From: Methanosarcinaceae archaeon | GTDB taxonomy: Archaea; Halobacteriota; Methanosarcinia; Methanosarcinales; Methanosarcinaceae | Direction of reading: 5' to 3' | Assembly: GCA_017613335.1 (NCBI GenBank) | Contig: JAGAEB010000020.1 | Location: forward strand, 1-13,001 | Length of the DNA stretch: 13,001 bases | Part shown: positions 6,262 through 12,783 of the stretch, in pieces | Layout: each line of letters starts with the position of its first letter | How positions within the stretch are numbered: position 1 is the first letter of the stretch | Notes under the pieces: generated by a model | Database searches by the model: none | What the model saw: only the letters and a program-made list of their open reading frames with translations | What the model was told of the DNA's origin: nothing | Position numbers and translations under genes: made by a program

Positions 6262-6642
6262 ATGTACGTACCCGGAAAAACAGAATTCATTGAGGGAAAT
6301 TCTGAAATATTCACTCTTTCCTGCTGCCCGTCCGCTGATGATCTGAATGTCAACGGCACGGTCCACGGGGGCTTCATTTTCTTCCTCTGCGATGAAGCGA
6401 TCGGAAGATATGTCACCGCCTCCGGAAAAACCGGAGCGGCGGCAGATGCTGATATCCACTATTACCGCCCGGGAAAAGCGGGCGAAAAAATGACCGTTTC
6501 CGTGACCGAAAGAAAAACCGGCAGAAGACTCGGCATCTATCTGACGGAAGTCAGAAATGAAAACGGCGTCCTGCTGGCAGATGCTATGTTCACGATCGCT
6601 TTCGCGCCGGAAGAAAACCGTCCGGGAAAAGATCATTCCTGA
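6262..6642 (+). CDS. PaaI-type hotdog acyl-CoA thioesterase
   Basis: 126-aa single hotdog-fold thioesterase predicted to hydrolyse an acyl-CoA in the cytoplasm. The signature is GTVHGGFIFFLCDEAIG (32-48): His35-Gly-Gly and Asp44 match the oxyanion and general-base positions of PaaI. The strand motif AADADIHYYRPGKAGEKMTVSV follows, and ADAMFTIAF closes the sheet. The length is typical. The ATG at 6262 has only a weak purine-rich site (GAGATG) in front. The aminotransferase gene starts 54 nt downstream on the same strand, so they are probably co-transcribed, but no shared pathway is evident. The acyl substrate cannot be predicted. Confidence 0.88.
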   Translation: MYVPGKTEFIEGNSEIFTLSCCPSADDLNVNGTVHGGFIFFLCDEAIGRYVTASGKTGAAADADIHYYRPGKAGEKMTVSVTERKTGRRLGIYLTEVRNENGVLLADAMFTIAFAPEENRPGKDHS

Positions 6643-6696
6643 CTTTCTGTCCGGAACATATATCCTGCATTCTCATTCAGATAAGGGGGAACTGAA

Positions 6697-8046
6697 ATGA
6701 CTTTCCTTCAAAATTCAAAAACAAACTCAAAAACAAATTCCGAAACAAATTCCGAAACAAATTCAGGAACAAATTCAAAAACATCATCTGTCCCGGGCGG
6801 GGATCTTTTCCCGGAATCCTGTCATCTGATCCGGGATGTTCCTCTGATCATGACGCCGGGCCCGACGCAGATCCGCGAGAATGTCCGCGCCGCGCGTTCT
6901 CTCATCACGACGAATCCGGATCTGGATGACGCGTTTTTCGATTTCTACAGAGAAACATGCGACCGCATTGCTTTTCTGATGAATACGAAAAGCAAAGTCC
7001 TTATCCTGAGCGGCGAAGGAATGATCGGCCTTGAGGCAGGCTGTGTTTCTCTGATCGAGCCGGGCGATCATGTTCTCGTCCTTGACAACGGCATTTTCGG
7101 GGCATGGTTCTGTGACATGGCGGAAATCTTCGGCGGCATTCCGACGATCTATCAGGATGACCGCGAACGCGGCATCGATCCGGAAAAATTCAGACTTTTC
7201 CTGGAAAAAGCCGACGCCGATCTGCGCCGGGAAACAGGCAGGACATTCAAATGCGCCACGGTCGTCCACTGTGACACACCGACCGGCGTTCTCAACGATA
7301 TTTCAGCCATCTGCCGGATCCTCAAGGATCACGGCATTCTGACGATCGTCGATGCCGTTTCTTCTTTCGGCGGCGTTCCGGTCAGCGACCCCGACGGAAA
7401 GATCGATATCCTGATCGGGGCATCCCAAAAAGCACTCTCGGCGCCCCCGGGTCTGACGATCGTCGCCGTCAGTGACGATGCGTTCACAGCCATGGAAAAC
7501 AGAAAGACACGGATCGCTTCTTATTACGCCGATCTGCTTTCCTGGAAAAACTATTATGAGAAAAAATGGTTCCCGCACACGCCGCCGGCAAGCGACATCA
7601 ACGGCCTCAGGGTTGCCGTCGAGAACATCATTTCGGAAAATGAAGAAGGCGGCGCCGGTCCGTCAGAGATCCCGGCCTGCTGCAGAAGACATGAGAGGAT
7701 CGCTTCCGCTTTCAGAAAAGCCGTCTGCGATGCAGGTCTTGAGCTCTTCCTGAAAAGCAATTGGAGCAATACCGTCACCGTCATCCGGATCCCCGAAAAC
7801 ATCCCGTCGCTGACATCTGAAAAACTTCTTTCGATGATGCGCGAAAAATACAATATCATGATCGCCGGCTGCTTCGGAGATCTTGAAGGAAAAGTCATCC
7901 GCGTCGGCCACATGGGCGAAAACGCCGACGAAAGGGACGTTTCTCTGACGCTGAAAGCCCTTGCCGGATGCCTCAAGGAACTCGGATTCGACCTGAAAGC
8001 CGATCCGGCTGAAGTCTTTGAAGAAGAACTCAGAAAGAATCCCTGA
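6697..8046 (+). CDS. Class V aminotransferase (alanine-glyoxylate / serine-pyruvate type)
   Basis: 449-aa PLP-dependent aminotransferase of fold type I. The domain proper starts near residue 50 with PLIMTPGPTQI. SGEGMIGLEA (105-114) binds the PLP phosphate, TIVDAVSSFGG holds Asp219 (pyridine nitrogen), GASQKALSAPPG holds the Schiff-base Lys245, and KVIRVGHMG holds Arg402 (substrate carboxylate). Relatives transfer amino groups among alanine, serine, glyoxylate, pyruvate or aspartate; the exact pair is not readable. The ATG at 6697 has GGGGGA 6 nt upstream. Residues 6-29 are six tetrapeptides of type N-S-K/E/G-T encoded by a 12-bp DNA repeat, so the first 50 residues are an unusual disordered extension. 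It lies 54 nt after the thioesterase gene. Confidence 0.9.
   Translation: MTFLQNSKTNSKTNSETNSETNSGTNSKTSSVPGGDLFPESCHLIRDVPLIMTPGPTQIRENVRAARSLITTNPDLDDAFFDFYRETCDRIAFLMNTKSKVLILSGEGMIGLEAGCVSLIEPGDHVLVLDNGIFGAWFCDMAEIFGGIPTIYQDDRERGIDPEKFRLFLEKADADLRRETGRTFKCATVVHCDTPTGVLNDISAICRILKDHGILTIVDAVSSFGGVPVSDPDGKIDILIGASQKALSAPPGLTIVAVSDDAFTAMENRKTRIASYYADLLSWKNYYEKKWFPHTPPASDINGLRVAVENIISENEEGGAGPSEIPACCRRHERIASAFRKAVCDAGLELFLKSNWSNTVTVIRIPENIPSLTSEKLLSMMREKYNIMIAGCFGDLEGKVIRVGHMGENADERDVSLTLKALAGCLKELGFDLKADPAEVFEEELRKNP
6712..6783 (+). repeat. 12-bp x6 coding tandem repeat
   Basis: Six in-frame 12-bp units of type AATTCAAAAACA run without interruption inside the 5' end of the aminotransferase gene, encoding NSKT, NSKT, NSET, NSET, NSGT and NSKT. 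Unit length is a multiple of three, so copy-number change would keep the reading frame. Confidence 0.95.
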
Positions 8047-8053
8047 AAATCCG

Positions 8054-8215
8054 GAATATCCTGATATCGGGAGAATTTCTGAATATCCCGATATCGGACG
8101 AATTTCTGAAATATTCCGATATCGGACGAATTCCGAAATATCCCGATATCGGGCGACTTCCTGAATATCCCGATATCGGGCGAATTTCTGAATATCCTGA
8201 TATCGGACGAATTCT
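8054..8215. repeat. Six 27-bp palindromic repeats upstream of the secreted-protein promoter
   Basis: Six tandem units (8054-8080, 8081-8107, 8108-8134, 8135-8162, 8163-8189, 8190-8215) follow the form GAATATCCCGATATCGGGC plus GAATTTCT. Each centres on GATATC; the best copies have the 12-bp perfect palindrome CCCGATATCGGG. Centre-to-centre distances are 27, 28, 27, 27 and 27. The array lies in the 313-base gap between the aminotransferase stop (8046) and the secreted-protein gene, ending 8 bases before a TATA box. The minus-strand open frame across it is a by-product of the repeat. Confidence 0.95.
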
Positions 8216-8223
8216 GAAAACCC

Positions 8224-8233
8224 TATATAAAAA
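8224..8233 (+). promoter_or_regulatory. TATA box of the secreted-protein gene
   Basis: TATATAAAAA, preceded by GAAAACCC as a possible BRE, is the clearest archaeal TATA box in the window. It predicts a transcript start near 8250 and a leader of about 110 nt. The leader contains GC-rich complementary blocks (CGCGGCCGG near 8270 and CCGGCGGCG near 8302) that could pair at 8 of 9 positions. A second weaker box, ACAATATATG, is near 8247-8256. Confidence 0.7.
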
Positions 8234-8359
8234 GAAGCCTTTTTTTACAATATATGCGGAAAGTCTCCGCGGCCGGAAATGAACATCTGCGGAATTCCTC
8301 TCCGGCGGCGAAAGCTTTCTGCGATCCGCCAATACCGGGCAATTTCAGGAGGAATCATC

Positions 8360-9112
8360 ATGAAAACCTCAAAATTATTTCTCACCCTCACGGTTTTCCT
8401 TTTAACGGCCTTCCTCTTTATCGGAGCCGTTTCTGCAGAAACCGATTCCGTCGGCGGCAGTCAGGGCACTTTCCGTGTGAACTGCAACGCTGAAAATGCA
8501 ACCGTCACTTTCATTTCCGTCAACGGCGATGAATACAACATGGGACAGATCAAAGACGGTCACCTCGATGTCCCGGTCTACCTGACCGCGACGCCGTTCA
8601 CACAGATCCGCGTCGAGAGCGAAGGCACTTCCGTTACTTACGACATCAAAGAATACCCGAAAGAAGGACAGACGCTTCAGGTCACGATCGACTTCCCGGC
8701 AGATTCCGGCGACACAAAACCGATCGGCGGCAGCAAGGGAACATTCCGTATCAACTGCAACATTGAAAATTCGACCGTCACTTTCATCTCCGTCAACGGC
8801 GATGAATACAACATGGGTCAGATCAAAAACGGCTACCTCGACGTCCCGGTCTATCTGACCGCAACGCCGTTTACGCAGATCCGTGTCGACGGCGAAGGCT
8901 ACTTCGTTCCGATCACCTACGACATCACCGAATATCCGAAAGAAGGACAGACCCTTCAGGTCACGATCACCTTCCCGACCGATCCGGAAGACGCGCCTTC
9001 AAACAAGACATCCGGAAAAACCGAAACGACCGAATCAACACCCGGAATCACTGTTCTCGGCGCCCTTTCAGCTGTTCTGGCCGCCGGACTGATCAGCAGA
9101 AGACGCTTCTGA
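8360..9112 (+). CDS. Secreted PEGA-like repeat protein with PGF-CTERM-like anchor
   Basis: 250-aa predicted cell-surface protein. Residues 1-26 are a signal peptide with likely cleavage after AVSA. Two related domains follow at 31-112 and 122-206 with a 91-residue offset, each starting GG-S-x-G-TFR-V/I-NCN and containing VTFISVNGDEYNMGQIK, LDVPVYLTATPFTQIRV and YPKEGQTLQVTI. This looks like the PEGA-like surface domain of Methanomicrobiales, with one Cys per domain (Cys42, Cys133). A Ser/Thr/Lys linker leads to TPGI, a hydrophobic segment (231-246) and RRRF, as in PGF-CTERM archaeosortase substrates but with Ile for Phe. The start ATG at 8360 has AGGAGG 7 nt upstream; the open frame from 8279 is leader. 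A strong terminator follows. Confidence 0.88.
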   Translation: MKTSKLFLTLTVFLLTAFLFIGAVSAETDSVGGSQGTFRVNCNAENATVTFISVNGDEYNMGQIKDGHLDVPVYLTATPFTQIRVESEGTSVTYDIKEYPKEGQTLQVTIDFPADSGDTKPIGGSKGTFRINCNIENSTVTFISVNGDEYNMGQIKNGYLDVPVYLTATPFTQIRVDGEGYFVPITYDITEYPKEGQTLQVTITFPTDPEDAPSNKTSGKTETTESTPGITVLGALSAVLAAGLISRRRF

Positions 9113-9170
9113 ACGATCCGTAATAATCCTGAACGGCGGTCTGCATCCGCTTTCCCGGATCATTCACACG

Positions 9171-9205
9171 GGCAGATCCCCTGAAACGGGATCTGCCTTT
9201 TTTTT
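9171..9205 (+). terminator. Intrinsic-like terminator of the secreted-protein gene
   Basis: A perfect 10-bp stem, GGCAGATCCC (9171-9180) with GGGATCTGCC (9188-9197), and a 7-nt loop CTGAAAC are followed by eight T. It lies about 60 nt after the stop codon at 9112. Confidence 0.88.
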
Positions 9206-9303
9206 ATTTTCCGGATCGACTGCCGCCCGTTTTCTGTACTTTTTTTTCTGTACTTTCTTTTCGGTACTTTCTTTTTCTGCGTCGTCGTTTCCCTTTCCGC
9301 CGA
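9206..9303. repeat. Gap between convergent terminators, with a 14-bp x3 repeat
   Basis: This T-rich stretch lies between the two terminators in the 315-base convergent gap (9113-9427). GTACT recurs at 9236, 9250 and 9264 within units of form TTTTCTGTACTTTC, an exact 14-base period over about 9230-9270. I see no gene here. Confidence 0.7.
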
Positions 9304-9344
9304 TAAAAAAAGGGAACACTGCTCTTTTCAGAGCTGTGTTCCCT
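9304..9344 (-). terminator. Intrinsic-like terminator of the acyl-CoA synthetase operon
   Basis: AGGGAACAC (9311-9319) pairs with GTGTTCCCT (9336-9344); after a T.T mismatch, GCTC pairs with GAGC around a 6-nt loop. On the minus strand the stem is followed by seven T (9311-9305). It lies about 85 nt past the synthetase stop codon. Confidence 0.85.
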
Positions 9345-9427
9345 GATTGTTTTTATAAGATTTCTGACGGATGCCGGATCCGGCGATCATGCATTTTTCA
9401 GAAACCATCATCGTTTTTTCTGTTTTT

Positions 9428-11110
9428 TCACATGCTTTTGAGTTCTTTTTCTTCCTCAAGTCTTTTCTGAAGCATTTCGACGCCGATCTCCTTGAGTCTG
9501 AACTTCTGGATCTTACCGCTCGCCGTCAGCGGGTATTCTTTGATGAAGAACACGTATTTCGGGACTTTATAACGGGAGATGTGTTCGATCGCATAGTCGC
9601 GGACATATTCTTCGGTGAGGGCGGCGCCTTCTTCCGGGATGATGAAAGCGGCCACGATCTCGCCGTATTTTTCATCGGGAAGACCGACGACCTGAACGTC
9701 TTTGACGCCTTCAAGCGGATGGAGAAGTTCTTCGAGCTCACGCGGATAGATGTTTTCACCGCCGCGGATGATCATATCCTTGATACGGCCGGTCACGATG
9801 TAGTAACCGTTTTCATCTCTGCAGCCGAGATCGCCCGAATGGAGCCAGCCGTCTGCATCGATGACTTTCTTCGTTTCTTCAGGCATATTGTAATAGCCTT
9901 TCATGACGTTGTAGCCGCGGGCGCAGAATTCTCCGATGCGGCCGGGCTCTGTGATGATCTCACCGGTCTCCGGGTCTTTAAGCGCCACTTCAGCGCCCGG
10001 CAGTTCATATCCGACCGTTCTGACTTTCTGATCGAACGTATCATCGCAGGACGTCTGCGTCATTCCGGGAGATGCTTCCGTCAGGCCGTAAACGCTCGTG
10101 ATACCTTTCATGTTCATGTCTTCGATGGCTCTTTTCATACATTCTTCCGGACATGTCGATCCGGCCATGATGCCTGTCCTCAGAGAGCTCATGTCGAACA
10201 TTTTAAACATCGGGTGCGTGTATTCGGCAATGAACATCGTCGGGACGCCGTAGATCGCCGTGCATTTCTCTTTCTGGATGGCGGCCAGCGCGAGAAGCGG
10301 ATCGAATTCTTCCAGAAGGACGAGCGTTCCGCCGTGCGTGATGATGGCCATCGTTCCGAGCGTCACACCGAAGCAGTGGAACTGCGGGACCGGCAGGCAC
10401 AGTCTGTCTTCTTTCGTGAATTTCTGACGCTCACCGATGAAGAAACCGTTGTTGAGGAGACCTTTGTGACAGAGCATGACGCCTTTGGGAAAACCGGTCG
10501 TTCCGGAAGTGTACTGCATATTGACGATATCTTCCGGTTTGATCGAATCGATGACCGCATTGAGTTTCGAATCATCGGAATATTTTCCGAGGAGCATGAT
10601 CTCGTTCGTCGTGTACATGCCTCTGTGTTTTTCCGGACCGATATAGATGACGTCTCTGAGATGCGGGAATTTTTCGGAATGAATCCTTTCACGGCTCATA
10701 TCTTTGAGTTCCGGCACGAGTTCATAGACGACCTGTGCATAATCGGTGTTGCGGTAGCCGTCGGAAATGGCGAGCGCTTTCATGTCGGACTGACTGAGGA
10801 CATATTCGAGTTCCGAACTCTTGTAAGCCGTGTTGACCGTCACCAGAACGGCGCCGATCCTGGCGGCTGCAAACTGAAATGTCAGCCAGTCCGGCACGTT
10901 CTTGGCCCAGATGCCGATGTGGTCTCCTTTTCCGAATCCGATCTCGAGAAGGCCTTTGGCCATGATCGTGACTCTTTCATCGAATTGTTTGTATGTGAAT
11001 CTGAGATCACGGTCCGGATAGACGATAAATTCTCTGTCCGGGTCGGCAGCGGCCTATTTGGAAAGGCATCCGCCGAGTGTTTCATCCATCAGTTCTGCTT
11101 CGATAAACAT
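9428..11110 (-). pseudogene. AMP-forming acyl-CoA synthetase, interrupted by in-frame TAG at codon 19
   Basis: ANL-superfamily acyl-CoA synthetase, which activates a carboxylic acid with ATP and CoA to acyl-CoA, AMP and PPi. The full frame is 560 codons from the ATG at 11110, which has AAGGAGG 6 nt upstream. Codon 19 (11056-11054) is TAG; on both sides the sequence is family-like (DETLGGCLSK before, AAADPDREFIVYPDRD after). The rest is intact: YTSGTTGFPKG (200-210), VYGLTEASPG, HSGDLG, GRIKDMIIRGGENIYPREL and the adenylation Lys533 in TASGKIQK. The remaining open frame restarts at Met50 (10963), but no ribosome site precedes it and it would lose the first N-domain elements. TAG is one C-to-T change from CAG (Gln). 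Options: recent nonsense mutation, sequence error, readthrough or pyrrolysine. The acid substrate is unknown. The 4HBT thioesterase gene ends 18 nt upstream. Confidence 0.88.
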
Positions 11111-11128
11111 CGGTTCCCTCCTTATCTG

Positions 11129-11644
11129 TTATTCTTTTCCTTTCTTCCGTTTTCTGTCAGATATCTTCTGTTTCTTTCTGTCAGGTATCTTCTGCCGGAT
11201 ATCTTCCGTTCGGTTTTTCCTGTTCAGTTCCGGATGAAGCTTTTCCGGATCGACGAGGTGTTCGCGGAGCTGTTCTTTGATGCTTTCCGGAATTTCCGTC
11301 GTCACTTTGTTGATAAAGTCATAGTGGACGCAGACAGCCGATCCCTTGACGCAGAGATGTCCGTTCTGCCAGGCTTCATGGTAGACTGTAAATGATTTGG
11401 AGCCGACGCGGCTGACGTAGGAGCGGATCTCGACAGGGAATTCGAAGAACATTTCACCGACAAAATCGAAATCCGTGTGCGCCATGATCAGTGTCCATTT
11501 TTCATGGGAAAGGTTCAGGTCCGGTTCAAACATTCTGAAAAAACCGTTTCTGCCGAGTTCAAACCAGACAGCGAGAACTGTGTTGTTGATGTGTCCGAGA
11601 CCGTCGACATCGCCGAAGCGCGGTGTCACAATATCCGTAAACAT
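11129..11644 (-). CDS. 4-hydroxybenzoyl-CoA thioesterase-like hotdog protein
   Basis: 171-aa acyl-CoA thioesterase of the 4HBT/YbgC group. The signature RFGDVDGLGHINN (9-21) holds the catalytic Asp14 and the GHxNN turn; MAHTDFDFVGEMFF and SKSFTVYHEAWQNGHLCVKGSAVCVHYD are the following hotdog strands. The domain ends near residue 140. The last 30 residues are a highly basic Lys/Arg-rich tail encoded partly by a 24-bp DNA repeat (11152-11199), which the fold does not require. The ATG at 11644 has AAGG 8-9 nt upstream. The acyl-CoA synthetase gene starts 18 nt after the stop, so the pair is one operon, with opposite reactions on an acyl-CoA. Confidence 0.9.
   Translation of the reverse strand: MFTDIVTPRFGDVDGLGHINNTVLAVWFELGRNGFFRMFEPDLNLSHEKWTLIMAHTDFDFVGEMFFEFPVEIRSYVSRVGSKSFTVYHEAWQNGHLCVKGSAVCVHYDFINKVTTEIPESIKEQLREHLVDPEKLHPELNRKNRTEDIRQKIPDRKKQKISDRKRKKGKE
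11152..11199. repeat. 24-bp x2 repeat encoding the basic tail of the 4HBT protein
   Basis: TTCTGTCAG-A/G-TATCTTCTG occurs from 11152 and again from 11176, a 24-base offset, with a partial third GATATCTTC from 11198. It encodes the repeated KIP/SDRKKQK pattern of the thioesterase tail. Confidence 0.8.
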
Positions 11645-11948
11645 ATGAATGACCTTCTTTCCGGCGGTTTTCTGTCATTCCGCCGCCGGGGTTCAGTTTT
11701 TTTGTTTTATTCGTCTTTTTCGTGAAGGCATCATTTTTCATCTGATGCCTGTGATCTTTGTCTGTCTTTTATCTGCCTTTCTGTCTGCTGTGCAGCTTCA
11801 TGATATTTCTGAGAGGAACAACTTCGGACATTTTAAGAACGTCCTGACAGCAGCCTTAAAACAGGATCCTTCAAAACGACATTTCATTAATGACCATGAT
11901 ATCCGCGGATCTCCTTTCTGCAGAATCCGTCAAAATATGAATGAAACA
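11645..11948. promoter_or_regulatory. Upstream region of the thioesterase-synthetase operon
   Basis: Part of the 422-base gap between the regulator and the operon. A hairpin or dyad AGGCATCA / TGATGCCT (11726-11733 and 11743-11750, 9-nt spacer) lies just before an A-rich stretch on the minus strand (GAATAAAACAAAAAAAC, about 11697-11713) that may serve as TATA box. A GC-rich stem CCGGCGG / CCGCCGG (11661-11667 and 11683-11689) would lie in the leader. From about 11755 to 11940 I see no convincing gene; the plus-strand open frame there is CT-rich and lacks a ribosome site. Confidence 0.5.
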
Positions 11949-12010
11949 AAGTCCGCCCGGCGATCCGGACGGACTTCAAAGGAACGGCAATCTTTCATTT
12001 CGTGAAAAAA
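11949..12010 (-). terminator. Candidate terminators after the XRE-cupin gene
   Basis: On the minus strand, downstream of the stop at 12067, there is first a T-rich tract (TTATTTTTTC, about 12002-12011). A strong hairpin follows at 11949-11976: AAGTCCG with CGGACTT, one mismatch, then CCGG with CCGG around a CGAT loop, with TTTGTTTC after it. Either can end the regulator transcript, which would leave the thioesterase operon with its own promoter. Confidence 0.55.
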
Positions 12011-12066
12011 TAATCAATGCGCTTCCTGTCGTTTCTTTCCCTGCATTGCCCCTCAGGCGGAAACGA

Positions 12067-12654
12067 TCATAAAGGCGTATAAATGACAGCAAGGATTTTT
12101 GCGTCTTTGTCTCCATAGACATGAAGGTCATGCGGCACAACAGAATCATAATAGATGCTGTCGCCCTGACTGATCCTGAATTTTTCCGTACCGTAGAAAA
12201 GTTCAACCTCGCCGGCCATGACGTATATGAATTCCTCGCCTTCGTGAGCGGAAAGTTCGTGATTTTCCTTCTGGGGGTGCATATCGATGATGTACGGCTC
12301 CATGTGGCGATCCTGTTTGTCGGATGCCAGCGGATAGTAATCAAGGACACTGCTCTTGCCTTCTGCAGATTTTCCGGAGAAACGGACGACTTTGTCTTTG
12401 TCCTTCCCGAGTTCGGAACTGCGGGAAACGACAGGACCTGCCTGCGGCTGGTCGTCAACAAAAGTGCCCAGGCGGACACCCAGCGCTCTTGAGATCGCGA
12501 GTAACGGAGTTAAAGACGGAACAAGGGCGCCGGCCTCAAGCTGCTCAATCAGCTCAGCACGGAGGCGGCTCGCTTCTGCGAGTTCTTCCACAGACATCTT
12601 CTTTGACTCCCGAAGCATTCTGATCTTCGGGCCCAAGCGATTGTTCTCAGTCAT
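12067..12654 (-). CDS. XRE-family transcriptional regulator with C-terminal cupin sensor
   Basis: 195-aa DNA-binding regulator. Residues 7-62 are a lambda-repressor-type helix-turn-helix (IRMLRESKKMSVEELAEAS, LIEQLEAGALVPSLTPLLAISRALGV). A variable linker follows, then a cupin_2 beta-barrel over about 115-195 containing HEGEEFIYVMAGEVELFYG, a metal- or ligand-binding cupin motif, and DSIYYDSVVPHDLH. Such XRE-cupin proteins sense small molecules, and in related methanogens they stand next to acyl-CoA synthetase genes, as here. The start is ATG at 12654, with AAGGAG 8 nt upstream; the TTG at 12660 would leave only 3 nt. It probably controls the thioesterase-synthetase operon and, through the inverted repeat at 12733-12754, itself (inference). 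Confidence 0.92.
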   Translation of the reverse strand: MTENNRLGPKIRMLRESKKMSVEELAEASRLRAELIEQLEAGALVPSLTPLLAISRALGVRLGTFVDDQPQAGPVVSRSSELGKDKDKVVRFSGKSAEGKSSVLDYYPLASDKQDRHMEPYIIDMHPQKENHELSAHEGEEFIYVMAGEVELFYGTEKFRISQGDSIYYDSVVPHDLHVYGDKDAKILAVIYTPL

Positions 12655-12732
12655 ATTCAATACTCCTTTTCGGTGTTCTCTTTCTGCGTTTCAGAACGTC
12701 TCTTTTTTTCAGTTCTTTGCGCTGTAAAGAAG

Positions 12733-12754
12733 AACGATTTTGCAAGGAATCGTT
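12733..12754. promoter_or_regulatory. Candidate autoregulatory operator (7-bp inverted repeat)
   Basis: AACGATT (12733-12739) and AATCGTT (12748-12754) are perfect inverted repeats with an 8-nt spacer. They fill the space between the TATA box at 12753-12766 and the expected transcription start, where a bound repressor would block transcription. Confidence 0.6.
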
Positions 12755-12766
12755 TATATATATATC
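12753..12766 (-). promoter_or_regulatory. TATA box of the XRE-cupin regulator gene
   Basis: The minus strand reads GATATATATATAAA, an excellent archaeal TATA box about 100 nt before the ATG at 12654. The expected transcript start is near 12735, giving an ~80-nt leader. Confidence 0.65.
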
Positions 12767-12783
12767 TTTCTGAAATCTGTTCA

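Noticed and set aside
8030..8332. Minus-strand 100-codon open frame with RPISGY repeats
   Set aside because: It is produced by the 27-bp palindromic array, runs into the aminotransferase 3' end and has no ribosome site.
9371..11395. 674-codon plus-strand open frame antisense to the synthetase and thioesterase genes
   Set aside because: It mirrors the codon pattern of two clear minus-strand genes, has an odd Phe/Arg/Asp-rich composition and matches no family I recognise.
11649..12005. Plus-strand 118-codon open frame with a signal-peptide-like middle
   Set aside because: The hydrophobic part comes from CT-rich DNA, there is no ribosome site and no recognisable domain.
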